A stretch of DNA of 64,000 nucleotides, taken from Streptomyces peucetius (GTDB lineage: Bacteria > Actinomycetota > Actinomycetes > Streptomycetales > Streptomycetaceae). Made by a program: the position numbers and the translations under genes. The notes below the pieces were generated by a model that saw nothing but the letters and a program-made list of their open reading frames with translations, had not been told where the DNA came from and ran no database searches. Positions 43,362 to 52,761 of the stretch are shown here, one piece after another (the first letter of the stretch is position 1; every line of letters starts with the position of its first letter). The DNA lies in NCBI RefSeq assembly GCF_025854275.1, contig NZ_CP107567.1, positions 124,001 to 188,000 of the forward strand, given 5' to 3'.

Positions 43362-43630
43362 GGCCTCCGATTCCTTCCTGTGATGACGGTGTACGGCTTC
43401 ATCGCTGCCCTTCCAGGCCCCGTCCGCATGCCCATCTGGCCAGCAGAACCGCACGCTCGGGACCGTCGGCTCAGTGGATCCCTGGGTGGACTCCGCGGCC
43501 ACCCTCGTGTACGCCCAACGGATATTCGGCCCCTATGGAACAAACAGGATGAATCCCTGGGCAGCGACCGGTCCGAACTCCGCAGGGCTTCTTCTCGTCG
43601 TCCGCAGGCCCCGGCCGGTTCCTTGCGGTG

Positions 43631-44110
43631 ATGGACCGCTTGGAGCGTCATCCGCGCAACAACCGGGTGATCAACCGTGTCCGGCGGGCGGTGCATGGGC
43701 TTCTCATGGGACGGGGCAGGGATTTCTTGCACGGGAGGCGGCTGGGGCACCCCGTGCATCTATCGTGCAAGTGCTGATCGGCAGCTGGTTCTCCGCGGCA
43801 GTGCTCGACCTGCTTTCCGGGCAGCGCCGGGGAGCGCGCGCCCTGGTCGGGGTGGGGCTTGCCGCGGATGCCCCGGCGGCCGCGGCGGGCTGGGTCGACT
43901 GGGCGGACCTGCAGCGCCAGCAGGAGGGCCTTGCCCAGTCGGATGCGACCTTGTGTCCGGGCGGGTGAACGACCCCGCGTACAACGCCACGGCCGGCATC
44001 GCGGGGCTGGCGGCCGTGAGTCTCGGCGGCGCGACCGGCGGCCACCTCGTCTGCCGGCAGGTATCTGGCGCCCACCACGCGGAAGCGGTAGACGACGTGC
44101 GGGTCGTCGT
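43631..44110 (+). pseudogene. DUF2231-type membrane protein, twice frameshifted
   Basis: From ATG 43631: MDRLERHPRNNRVINRVRRA...DFLHGRRLGHPVH, then a frame change near 43760 to VQVLIGSWFSAAVLDLLSGQ, GVGLAADAPAAAAGWVDWAD, and another near 43970 to YNATAGIAGLAAVSLGGATG-GHLVCRQ. Together these match the four-helix DUF2231 domain found alone or before a Rieske domain. Both shifts introduce stops. The remainder (VVREGDAPEPRR) may be the start of a lost Rieske-like part. Confidence 0.65.
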
Positions 44111-44498
44111 GGTGCGTGAGGGCGACGCCCCTGAACCTCGACGCACCGGACCGCGCGAACCGGTGCGCCAAGCGGCCTGCCGATATGCCGTGCGTCCGGC
44201 CCCGGCGGGCAGGCCCTTCAGGGAGGAAGCCTTGGTGCTGTAGCGGACGGCGGGTTTGCGTCCGGTTCCCCTCCATGCGGGGACGGGCAGGACGGGCGCG
44301 CGGGGCACTTCACCCGCACCGTGACAGCGCCGTCCTGCAGGCGTTCACAGAGATCATCCCGCAGTCCGAGGCCCGCGCTGGACAACGCGGGTGACTCCTA
44401 CAGCCAGTACGGCGTGCCGATCGTTCGCAGCACACATCACCCACCAGATCCCGTTACCGTCCCGTGTGTTCCCTATGTCTCTCTCTCGGGGATGTGTG
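44111..44498. other. Degenerate spacer and upstream region of the LCP gene
   Basis: Continuation of decayed coding sequence to about 44200, then ~250 bases upstream of the LCP gene that should hold its promoter. No clear -35/-10 pair was identified. Confidence 0.4.
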
Positions 44499-45809
44499 AT
44501 GCGTCGACTCACTGTGGGGCTGGCCCTGCTGTCCTCCCTCGTCTCCTGGCCCTGGCTCACGGGACCGGCCGACTCCGACCCGGGGGCACCGGCGGCCCGG
44601 GCCACCGGCCGCGGCACGAACATCCTGATCGTGGGGACCGACAGCCGTTCCGGCTTGTCTGCTGCCGAGAAGCGGCGCCTTCACGTCGGCGGCGAAGGCT
44701 GCGACTGCACCGACGTGATGATGCTCGTACACCTCTCCGACGACCGGCGTCGTGCGAGCATCGTCTCCATTCCCCGGGACAGCTACGTCGAGTACGCCAC
44801 ACCGGAAGGCGCCACCACTCCGGCCCGCCGGGGCAAGATCAACGGCGCCTTCAAAATCGGCCGGGGCCCCCTCGCCGTACGCACCGTCGAGAAGGTTACC
44901 GGGCTGCACATCGACCACTATCTCGAGACCGGCTTCACCGGCTTCGAACAGGCAGTCAACAACCTGGGTGGCGCGACCGTATGCACGGACAAGCCGCTCA
45001 AGGACGAGAACTCCGGCCTCGACATCACCGCGGGAAGACATCATGTCGACGGTAACGGAGCACTGCGCTACGCCCGGGCCCGGCACATCAACCCACCAGG
45101 AGACCTCGGCCGTGTCCGCCGCCAGCAGCGGCTGCTCGCCGACATGCTGGCGGACCTGACAGCCCGAGGGGCGCTGGGCGACCCCGTGAGCGCGGCGACC
45201 ACGGCTCACAAGCTGCTCAAATCCGTACACACGGATGAGCGGACGGGCCTGGTTGATCTCGTCCGCATCGGCTGGTCCCTCGGGCGGCTGTCGGCGGACC
45301 GGACGGAGTTCGCCACGGTACCGATCTCCCACTTCGACCACCGGGTGCCCGGCGTCGGCTCCACTCTCCTCTGGCACAAAGGCCGCTCCCAGGCCCTGTG
45401 GGACGCCCTGCGCGCCGACCGCCCCATCACTGGCGACACCCGCATTCTGCCCGTACCCGAAACACGCGCCGAGACCGATCCTGCCCGGATCAAAGTACGC
45501 GTCGACGACGCCACCGTGGCCAAGGCTCTTCGGCGGAACGGATTCGCCGTGACGGACACCTCGGCTTTCGCTCCGGCGGTACGACCCGCAGGCCCCCCTG
45601 TCATCACCTACCCGATCGGGCGTGAGGCGGATGCGGCCACATTGGCCGCAGCACTGCCCGAGGCACACCAGCGGGCAACCTCGCGGACCGATGCCGTCTT
45701 CGACGTCGCCGTCGGTTCCGAGCCCGTCGCGGTCAGAACCGTCACCTACGACCGCAATGTCGCAGAAGGAGCCCCCGTCACAGCGGACAGCCTACGCTGC
45801 TCCAACTGA
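44499..45809 (+). CDS. LytR-CpsA-Psr (LCP) family phosphotransferase with LytR_C domain
   Basis: 436 residues: N-terminal signal anchor (LTVGLALLSSLVSWPWLTGP), then an LCP domain with TNILIVGTDSRSGLS, RASIVSIPRDSYVEY (catalytic Arg/Asp set), KINGAFKIGRGPLAVRTVEK and HHVDGNGALRYARARH. The C-terminal part (VITYPIGREADAATLAAALP...) is a LytR_C domain. LCP proteins transfer undecaprenyl-linked glycopolymers to peptidoglycan outside the membrane. It is separate from the polysaccharide operon 14 kb upstream but could attach such polymers. ATG 44499 was chosen because the anchor helix follows directly. Confidence 0.9.
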   Translation: MRRLTVGLALLSSLVSWPWLTGPADSDPGAPAARATGRGTNILIVGTDSRSGLSAAEKRRLHVGGEGCDCTDVMMLVHLSDDRRRASIVSIPRDSYVEYATPEGATTPARRGKINGAFKIGRGPLAVRTVEKVTGLHIDHYLETGFTGFEQAVNNLGGATVCTDKPLKDENSGLDITAGRHHVDGNGALRYARARHINPPGDLGRVRRQQRLLADMLADLTARGALGDPVSAATTAHKLLKSVHTDERTGLVDLVRIGWSLGRLSADRTEFATVPISHFDHRVPGVGSTLLWHKGRSQALWDALRADRPITGDTRILPVPETRAETDPARIKVRVDDATVAKALRRNGFAVTDTSAFAPAVRPAGPPVITYPIGREADAATLAAALPEAHQRATSRTDAVFDVAVGSEPVAVRTVTYDRNVAEGAPVTADSLRCSN

Positions 45810-46484
45810 CGAGGGCCCACGAAGGCGTTGAGCGAGGCCTCTTGCCGCCGGACGCCTCTCCTGACTCGCAGAACGCGTCACGTTTTCGGCCAGTTCGAGC
45901 GGACGACTCCGCAGTACAGCGCTCCCGGTCCGAGCGACACGGGAGAAGCTCGACGACGATCCGACCAAGCAGGCCCAGCAGGTCTTCGGGCGGGCCCGAC
46001 AACTGGCCGATCGGGGTGTCCACCTTCGACGGGGCCGTGCCGGTGCAGAGCAATGCCAGACTCCCAAGGCTGGTTCACCGTATGGCGCGGTGACCTCGCC
46101 GCGGCGATGGCGGTCCAGCAGGGCGGCCGGGGTGGCAAGTCAACGGGCCGCTGCCGGCCGCGGCGCTGAAGGCGGGCAGCAGACCGCCCTCCCCGCTGAA
46201 GGTGATCGCGACCGCGGAAGCGATCGATGACCACCGTACTCGGCGCCGGATCCCTTCGGGGACGTAACGGTTGGTCCGAAGGAGCCTCTGGTCCGCAACG
46301 CATTCCGGACCCATAGCACGCAATTGATCACTGCGGCAAGTCCTCTATTTCTCCGCGTGGCTGGTTATGATCGGCACCCCTGCGTCCCACCGAAGCCGGA
46401 CCGGCCCTTCCCCCGTCCCTCCCCAGGACCACGCCTGGCCCGGTTGCTGGTCTGCCGCCCGCTTTCGCCTGCTCCCGAGGATTG
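45810..46484. other. 675-bp region upstream of the conservon, no gene identified
   Basis: A plus-strand stretch DDDPTKQAQQVFGRARQLAD (45955-46015) looks like true coding sequence but is isolated and cannot be placed. A short minus-strand frame near 46200-46330 is also unassigned. The last ~150 bases are lower in GC and should contain the conservon promoter. Confidence 0.45.
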
Positions 46485-48815
46485 ATGTCTCCCATAGAAA
46501 CCGAAGGGTCACGAGGCCGGTCGACGGCTCGTCGGCGGCGTGCCGTACGCCTGCGTACGCTCCTCATCTGGCTGGCGGTGGTCCCCACCGCGGCGATGGG
46601 TGTCCAAGCCTTCATCACCGCGGACCGGTTGCTGGACCGTGCGCATCACCTGCGCGCCGACGTGGCGGCCGGTGAGCGGATCGGCGTACCTCTGTACGAG
46701 CTCATGGTTGAGATGCAGGCCGAGCGGACGGTGACCGCCGCGCGATGGGCGGGCTCATCCGTGTCCGAGGAGGACCTGCGTAAGCGGCGTGCCGCCACAG
46801 ACCTGGCAGCCGCCGAGTTCCGCCGGTCGTCGTCCACCGGCGGGGCGCGATCCGAGCAGGCGGACCGTCGCCTCCTGGAGGTGACGGAAGGCCTCGACGA
46901 CCTGGATGCCTACCGTGAACGCGCGGACGCCCGCAGCGGCAGCGTCGACAGTGTGATCGCCTACTACACCGGCGTCATCAGCCAGATGGTGCGCTTCTAC
47001 CAGGACGAGTTCAGCCACACGGAAGACAGCGGGCTCACTCAGGAAGGCCGCGTGGTCGTCGCCATGTTCTCGGCCTCCGAGATGATGGCGCAGCAGGACA
47101 CGATCCTCGCCCAGGCCGGGCCGTCCAGGGAACTGACCACCTCCAAATTCGCCGAAATCGTCAACGCCATCGGCGCCCACAGGTACCTGTACGACATGTG
47201 GATTGTGCCGTATCTGCCTGTCGAGGAGAACGAACTCTACGCTCAGATGGCCCACTCGGACGCGTGGCAGACCAAGACCCGCATCGAGAACGAGGTCGTG
47301 TCCGAGCACACGGACACCCGATACGACGTGAAGCTGCCCCAGGCGATCAGCGGCTGGTCGGCCGCGCGCGAGAAGTGGGCGCCGCAGTTGGAGAGGCTGA
47401 ACGCCAGCCGGGCGCGGGGGCTGCTCGCGCAGGCCGACACCAAGGCGGCGGAGCTCGAGGCCGAGGTCGCCTGGCTGATCACGGGAAGCGGCGGCGCGCT
47501 GCTGCTTGTCACAGTCGTCGTCGTGTTCACCACGCGCTCGGTGCTGCGCCGCCTGCGCCGTCTGCACGAACGCACGGTGACCATCGCCGAGGACACGCTG
47601 CCGGAGGTCGTCGCCCGCCTCCAGCGGGGGCAACCCGTCGCAGCCGACACGCTGCCCGCGGTCCGCGGAGACCGGGACGAAGTCGGACGTATCAGCGACG
47701 CGTTCGCCCGGGTCGTCGCCGTATCCGTCGACGGTCACCAGACACTCGCGAACGAGCGACGCGGCTTCGGCATGTTCGCCGCGGGCATCGCCTCACGCAC
47801 TGGAAATCTGGTCAGCCGCCAGTTGAGCCTCACCGAAGACCTCCAGGACGCCTTCGGCCACGACGAAGCGCTGCTCGCCCAGTTGATGCGGGCCGACCAG
47901 TTGACGGTGGGCATGCGGCGGCAGATCGAGAACCTGCTCATCCTGGCGGGCGGTGAGATCCCGGACCCGCACACCGAGCCCATGCGCGTCGCCGACCTGC
48001 TGCGCGAAGCCGCAGCTGAGGTCGAGGACTTCCGGCGGATCGAGCGGCAGGCCCTGGAGGAGATCAGCGTGGAACCGCGCGCGATCAGCCAGATCAGCCA
48101 CCTTCTGGCGGAGCTGCTCGACAACGCAACCCGATTCTCCCCGCCGAAGTCGAAGGTCGTGATCAGGGCGGACCTGGTGGCCGACGGTCTGTCGGTCGAG
48201 ATCGAGGACCGCGGTCCGCGAGTGACGCCCGCGAGCTACGAGGAGATGAACGGGCGGCTCCACTCCGCCCCGCCGTACGCCGTCCTGGCGGAGAACGCAC
48301 ACCGGCTGGGTCTCTTCGTCGTCGGCCACCTCGCCGAGCAACTCCGGGCCAGGGTCACGTTGCGCAGGTCGGTGTACGGCGGGACGTCGGCCATAGTGAT
48401 CATTCCCAATGAGCTGCTCGTGCCGACCGAGCGGGAAGAGTCACGCAAGTCGGAGCGGCCCGTTCCCCCTCAGCCCGTCCCCGCCGAGCCTCTCCCCGCA
48501 CCGCGCCGCCTCGATGAGCGCAAGCCCGACCTGGTCCTGCATTCAGGCTCCGGCCTGCCGAGCCGCCGGACGCATGAACGGTCGCGTCAGAGCTCGCTCC
48601 CGGTTCGGCCCGTGGCGCCGAACGGCGACTCGCGACCCGCCCTGCCCGAGCGTGTCCCGCAGGCCCATATCGCCGAGCAACTGCGCGAGCCACGCGCGCC
48701 GGAACCCGTGGTCCCTCAGAACGCGGCGACACCTGAAGAGGTTGCCGACGCCTGGGCGGACTACGAACGCGGAACCCAGACAGCAGAAGAAGAGCTCCGA
48801 CAGGACCAGCCATGA
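46485..48815 (+). CDS. cvnA: Conservon sensor kinase (CvnA)
   Basis: 776 residues: TM1 (LRTLLIWLAVVPTAAMGVQA), an extracellular NIT-like sensing region (~55-320), TM2 (GSGGALLLVTVVVVFTT), HAMP (LRRLRRLHERTVTIAED) and an atypical kinase core with NLVSRQLSLTEDLQ. The HATPase has N-box ELLDNATRFSPP and G region EDRGPRV, ending in GLFVVGHLAEQLRARVTLRR. A long Pro/Arg-rich tail follows (~650-776). It is the CvnA member of actinomycete conservons, which pair a sensor kinase with a GTPase switch. It overlaps the next gene by 4 bp (ATGA). ATG 46485 has GAGG upstream. Confidence 0.93.
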   Translation: MSPIETEGSRGRSTARRRRAVRLRTLLIWLAVVPTAAMGVQAFITADRLLDRAHHLRADVAAGERIGVPLYELMVEMQAERTVTAARWAGSSVSEEDLRKRRAATDLAAAEFRRSSSTGGARSEQADRRLLEVTEGLDDLDAYRERADARSGSVDSVIAYYTGVISQMVRFYQDEFSHTEDSGLTQEGRVVVAMFSASEMMAQQDTILAQAGPSRELTTSKFAEIVNAIGAHRYLYDMWIVPYLPVEENELYAQMAHSDAWQTKTRIENEVVSEHTDTRYDVKLPQAISGWSAAREKWAPQLERLNASRARGLLAQADTKAAELEAEVAWLITGSGGALLLVTVVVVFTTRSVLRRLRRLHERTVTIAEDTLPEVVARLQRGQPVAADTLPAVRGDRDEVGRISDAFARVVAVSVDGHQTLANERRGFGMFAAGIASRTGNLVSRQLSLTEDLQDAFGHDEALLAQLMRADQLTVGMRRQIENLLILAGGEIPDPHTEPMRVADLLREAAAEVEDFRRIERQALEEISVEPRAISQISHLLAELLDNATRFSPPKSKVVIRADLVADGLSVEIEDRGPRVTPASYEEMNGRLHSAPPYAVLAENAHRLGLFVVGHLAEQLRARVTLRRSVYGGTSAIVIIPNELLVPTEREESRKSERPVPPQPVPAEPLPAPRRLDERKPDLVLHSGSGLPSRRTHERSRQSSLPVRPVAPNGDSRPALPERVPQAHIAEQLREPRAPEPVVPQNAATPEEVADAWADYERGTQTAEEELRQDQP

Positions 48816-49216
48816 CGACGACATCGAACGACATGATCTACAGCATCCTGGACAACAACCTGAGCAGGATCGCCGGCGTCCAGGGAGCCGTACTCCTCTC
48901 CAACGACGGGATCAAACTCAGCGCCTATCTGCTGGAGAGGCCGCAGGCGGAGCGCATAGCAGCGGCGTCCTCCGGGATCGCGGCCACGATGAAGGCGATA
49001 TCCAGGGAGGTCGACGGTGGCCGGGTGATCCGCCAGCTGGTCGAGATGGACGACCGGTATCTCTGCATCGTCGGGTGCGGAGAGGGCAGCACGCTCATCG
49101 TCGTGACCTCGCGCAAGGCACGGCTCGGGGAACTGGGCGGCGAGGCGGTGCGAACCGCGCAGGCGCTCGGTGAGTGGCTGGGCACACCTGAGCGCACTCA
49201 GGCGCCCACGTCGTAA
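48812..49216 (+). CDS. cvnB: Conservon Roadblock/LC7 protein (CvnB)
   Basis: 134 residues, a single Roadblock/LC7 domain: LSRIAGVQGAVLLSNDGIKL, ERPQAERIAAASSGIAATMK and RYLCIVGCGEGSTLIVVTSR, with a final helix ending EWLGT. In conservons this MglB-like protein is the probable GTPase-activating partner of CvnD. Overlaps cvnA by ATGA and abuts cvnC. Confidence 0.95.
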   Translation: MTTTSNDMIYSILDNNLSRIAGVQGAVLLSNDGIKLSAYLLERPQAERIAAASSGIAATMKAISREVDGGRVIRQLVEMDDRYLCIVGCGEGSTLIVVTSRKARLGELGGEAVRTAQALGEWLGTPERTQAPTS

Positions 49217-49581
49217 TGCCGGACGATCCGCAGCACAAAGGCCGCCGCCGGACTCGGCTGTACGCGCTGACCGATGGCCGTACAGCCGCTTCGCACACCG
49301 TCCTGACCATGGACACCACGATCACGGCGGCGGTCGCCGCGGACGCCCGCGGTGGCCTGCCCACCGAGTGGCAGGCCATCCTCTCCATGTGCCCGGCTCC
49401 GGACGGGCGGGCGGTCGCCGAGATCGCGGCCCGGATGCACATTCGCCTCACTCCGATGACCGTCCTTCTCGGTGAACTCGCGGACCGCGGGCTGATCCAA
49501 TACCGGCCGCCCCTGGCGGAGGCCGAGACCACCAATGTCCACTTGCTCATGAGAATCAGGGACAGCCTTGCCCGAATATGA
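49216..49581 (+). CDS. cvnC: Conservon DUF742 protein (CvnC)
   Basis: 121 residues with the DUF742 layout: RRTRLYALTDGRT in the N-terminal half and a C-terminal winged helix (EWQAILSMCPAPDGRAVAEI, LTPMTVLLGELADRGLIQY). It shares its first base with the end of cvnB and its 3' end overlaps cvnD by 14 bp, indicating strict translational coupling. Its function is presumed to be scaffolding between kinase and GTPase. Confidence 0.95.
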   Translation: MPDDPQHKGRRRTRLYALTDGRTAASHTVLTMDTTITAAVAADARGGLPTEWQAILSMCPAPDGRAVAEIAARMHIRLTPMTVLLGELADRGLIQYRPPLAEAETTNVHLLMRIRDSLARI

Positions 49582-50158
49582 CTCCCCTGCCCGGGAAGCG
49601 GCCCCCGTCAAGATCCTGATCGCCGGGGGATTCGGCGTCGGCAAGACGACGCTGGTCGAGACGGTCTCCGAAATCGAGCCGCTGCGTACGGAGGAGCGCC
49701 TGACGGCCGCGGGGGTCGGCGTGGACGACCTCGACGGAATCGAGTCCAAGACGGTGACCACCGTCGCAATGGACTTCGGCCGTATCACCCTCACCGACGC
49801 CGGGGTCGTCCTCTATCTGTTCGGTACGCCAGGCCAGGAGCGCTTCTGGTTCATGTGGGACGACCTGCTGAACGGGGCTCTCGGAGCGATCGTGCTGGTC
49901 GACACCCGGCGACTGGACCGCAGTTTCCCGGCCGTCGACTTCTTCGAGAACCGCGGGCTTCCGTTCGTGGTCGGCGCGAACTGCTTCAACGGCGAGCAGC
50001 TGTACACCGCGGAGGAGATCGGTGCGGCGCTGCATCTGCGTGACCCGAACACTCCCGTACTCATGCTCGACGCCCGCTCCCGTCAGGACGTCCGTGACGC
50101 CCTGCTGTCGCTCCTCGACCTGCTGATCGCCAAGGCAAGGGCCTCTGCGTCCGTCTGA
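49568..50158 (+). CDS. cvnD: Conservon small GTPase (CvnD)
   Basis: 196 residues. P-loop GGFGVGKTT (~20-28), the switch-I area DLDGIESKTVTTVAMDFGRI, the switch-II motif FGTPGQERFWFMW and specificity region VVGANCFNG (in place of NKxD). The TTG at 49568 is the only possible start: an in-frame stop lies at 49550-49552 and no ATG/GTG precedes the P-loop. AGGGA lies 6 bp upstream. CvnD is the GTP switch of the conservon at the membrane. Confidence 0.93.
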   Translation: MPEYDSPAREAAPVKILIAGGFGVGKTTLVETVSEIEPLRTEERLTAAGVGVDDLDGIESKTVTTVAMDFGRITLTDAGVVLYLFGTPGQERFWFMWDDLLNGALGAIVLVDTRRLDRSFPAVDFFENRGLPFVVGANCFNGEQLYTAEEIGAALHLRDPNTPVLMLDARSRQDVRDALLSLLDLLIAKARASASV

Positions 50159-50162
50159 AGGA

Positions 50163-50420
50163 GCCAGCCGACGCCCATCGGCGTGGACCCGTCTGCGCCG
50201 ACTCCTCGGCCAGGGCGACGAGTTCGGCGAACAGGCCGCCCGTAGCGGCCAGTTCCTCGTACCCGCCCCTGTTCGATCACACGCTCTCGCTCATGACGAT
50301 GCTGCGGTCGGCCAAGCGCGTGTTCTCGTGCCGGCGCCCGGGACCAAGCGGCGGCGCAGCAGCCGTTCCACGGCGCGGCTCGCCAAGTTGCTGAGCGATG
50401 TCCACGAGCGGCAGCACGGC
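50163..50420 (-). pseudogene. C-terminal fragment of an ABC-type exporter ATPase
   Basis: The minus strand, across two or three frames, reads VERLLRRRLVPG, ENTRLADRSIVMSE, VIEQG, GRYEELAATGGLFAELVALA and EESAQTGP. This is the end of an ABC exporter nucleotide-binding domain (after the D-loop and H-loop). No Walker motifs remain. The only trace of a former transporter next to the conservon. Confidence 0.55.
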
Positions 50421-50599
50421 GGGACCGGCAGCCACAATGCGCTCGCGCGGGCAGCCTTGCGGCCACGTCCCGTCACTCCGTGTGCGAGACATATAGCCCT
50501 ATGTCACAATTTGGTTCAATCGCTCCCGCAGTCCGCCGGGAGCAGCAGCTGTCCACATGGGTCAGCTTGCTCTCAGACTTCTCGGAACCAGGAGAGTTC

Positions 50600-51181
50600 A
50601 TGAGTCCCGAATCCAAGGCACGGTCCTCGTACGGGCCGCTCCCCCGACGCAGCACATGGCTTGCCGGCACCACCCTCATGTCCCTCACCCTCGTCCTTGC
50701 AGGCGCCTCGAGCCCCGTACTCGCCGTGGCACAGCCTGCCAGGGCGACCACTGCTGCGAACGTGGCGGACGCGACGGACGGCGAGGAGTGCCGGCCGGGA
50801 GACAACGACGGCAGCTGCTCCGACAAGCCCAACGGCAACGGCGTGCTGTGCAATGACATCGACGCCTACAGGCCCAACGGCGAAGAGGTCCGAGCCGTCA
50901 CCTACAACGGCGAAACGTTCGCCGGTATCCGGAGCCTCACCCCCAGCGCGACGCCGTTCGTCTGGTCCGACCTCAGCGACAACGCGGACTACCCCAAAGG
51001 CGCTTGCTCCGTCGCCATCGTCCCCCAGAACGGCAGCTTCTCGGTCGAGCTGCTGACGAAGACCGGAGAAATCTGGCGGACGGAGTGCACGATCACCCAG
51101 GGCACCCCTGACACCCTCGTGTGCAACGCCCCCTGGGTGGAGGGGACCACGCCGTTCGAGAACGGCGTCATGACTCCTTGA
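50600..51181 (+). CDS. Secreted protein of unknown function, Cys-containing
   Basis: 193 residues from ATG 50600 (AGGAGAG 3-4 bp upstream). The signal peptide region (TWLAGTTLMSLTLVLAGASS-PVLAVAQPA) is followed by an acidic linker with paired cysteines (EECRPGDNDGSCSDK, GVLCNDIDAY). A beta-rich C-terminal part follows (VAIVPQNGSFSVELLTKTGE, WRTECTITQGTPDTLVCNAP). The four or more Cys suggest an extracellular disulfide-stabilised fold. No family recognised. A strong hairpin lies 29 bp downstream. Confidence 0.75.
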   Translation: MSPESKARSSYGPLPRRSTWLAGTTLMSLTLVLAGASSPVLAVAQPARATTAANVADATDGEECRPGDNDGSCSDKPNGNGVLCNDIDAYRPNGEEVRAVTYNGETFAGIRSLTPSATPFVWSDLSDNADYPKGACSVAIVPQNGSFSVELLTKTGEIWRTECTITQGTPDTLVCNAPWVEGTTPFENGVMTP

Positions 51182-51209
51182 TCCGTATCATCGAGGCCCG
51201 CACGCGGAG

Positions 51210-51251
51210 GCGTGGGTCTGTCAAACGATTGAACATTTGACAGACCCACGC
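51210..51251. terminator. 16-bp perfect hairpin downstream of the secreted protein
   Basis: GCGTGGGTCTGTCAAA (51210-51225) pairs exactly with TTTGACAGACCCACGC (51236-51251) around a 10-nt loop. The A/T-rich loop-proximal base pairs are unusual for this genome. It could act as terminator in either direction. Confidence 0.8.
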
Positions 51252-51576
51252 CGGGAAACAAGGACAACAAGAGCAGTGACAGCCGAAGCGTCGTGACCGC
51301 TCCGGCAGGCAACCAAGCCCAGCACCGGGCGGACACGGTCGCCATGCCGGCCGTGAGGGCGAGGCACGTTCTGGCTGCCTGGCCGCGGTGGATGAGGAAG
51401 TCTTGGCGCCAGTGTCCCCCTGGCCGCTGACAACGCTTCGTCCGGCTGCGAAGCAACGTCTCTGATGCCTCGCGGCGAGACCGGACGGCGGGGTGATGCC
51501 GGACCCCCGACAAGCCTCTCGATCGAGACCTGTGCAGCCGCAGGGACAGGGCCGGGGCGCTGGACACCGCCACCCC
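51252..51576. other. Spacer with no identified gene
   Basis: About 325 bases with short open frames only. On the minus strand a hydrophobic stretch (TLRLSLLLLSLFPGVGLS) near 51260 runs into the hairpin; it has no convincing start. Confidence 0.4.
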
Positions 51577-52340
51577 TCATGCACCGTCACGGCCTCCCCG
51601 CCCGGGAGGGCCCCCGCCGAAATACGCCGACAGCGCCACCGCCAGATCCTCGCCGCCCGGCGCTTCACACGTGGGCGCAGCATCGACAACCCGCACCACC
51701 CCGTCCCAGTTTCGCGCCTCCTCACGATAGGCGTCAGCCTTCTCACCGAAGAGCAGCAGCAGGGGCCGACCCGCCTCCAGAAGCCCGATCACATCGGTCG
51801 CTCCCTCCGGCGGCGTCAGCACTACGTTGCGCAGGAACGTTCCCGCGGCCGGCGACGGACACTCGGTGAAGCCCGGCAACCGCAACACCGTGTCCTGACC
51901 ACTGATCACCTCGCCGAGATACGACGCATCGTCCCCACCCGCCGTCAACAGCCCCGTGGACAGACCACGCAGGGCGTCGAACTCAGGCCCCGGCCGCATC
52001 AACGCCAGCTGTGCCCGGGCATGCTCGATCACCCGCGCCACCGCCGGCCGCTCCAGATCGTACGTGTCCAGCAGACCCTCGCCCGCCTCCCCCCGCACGG
52101 CGAGCGCCAGCTTCCATCCCAGGTCCAAGGCATCCAGCACCCCTGCGCTCAACCCCTGCCCGCCCACCGGGAATTGCACATGCGCCGCATCTCCCGCCAG
52201 GAACACACGATCCGATCGAAAGGACCGCGCCAACCGCGCGAAGTCGCTGAACCGGCTCAGCCAGCGCCCCTCCTTCACCACCACCTCCCGTCTCACGATC
52301 CGCGAGGCCTCCCCGCTCAACTCCTCCACGGTGACCGCAT
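51577..52340 (-). pseudogene. FAD-dependent aromatic monooxygenase, C-terminal half only
   Basis: The frame contains the FAD ribityl-binding signature FLAGDAAHVQFPVGGQGLSAG, LGWKLALAVRGEAGEGLLDT, YDLERPAVARVIEHARAQLA and a thioredoxin-like tail with APGGEDLAVALSAYFGG. This matches the PheA/TfdB-type hydroxylases of antibiotic and aromatic pathways (normally ~500 residues). The N-terminal half with the GxGxxG dinucleotide motif is absent, and the tail has lost the RPDGxVAW segment. The long open frame upstream is antisense shadow. Non-functional. Confidence 0.75.
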
Positions 52341-52761
52341 GCCGCCGGTTCCCACGAGCGCCCCCACAATCCAGAGTCCGAACCAGCTTCGCTCCATCCG
52401 GACCCGGCGTCACCCCACCGGGCCGCCCCCCACCACAACAGCCTGCACCCGCCCCAACGCCCCACCTGACATAACGCAACCCCCTCAACCCCGACACAAC
52501 ACCCCAACAACACACGAAACCGAAAGATACCGCCCAAGCCGTTTCCTCCACCAGAGGCATCACGCGCAATTGGGCGGCCAACTCCGCTGCGGCTGCCGCC
52601 AGTTCGACACGCGGAGCAGCCGGTTGCCGAACCGGCCTCCCCATGGGACCTGCGCAGCAGCCCACGTCTGCACAGGCGGAAAATCGGTGTCCGGCGTGGC
52701 GCGGTGCGCGATCATGGACCGGACACGGGCACGCGAGCAGACGAATGAGGAAGCGCCACCC

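Noticed and set aside
51493..52761. 423-codon extension upstream of the XAT acetyltransferase
   Set aside because: It is antisense to the FAD-monooxygenase remnant and low complexity; acetyltransferase similarity starts only at 52762.
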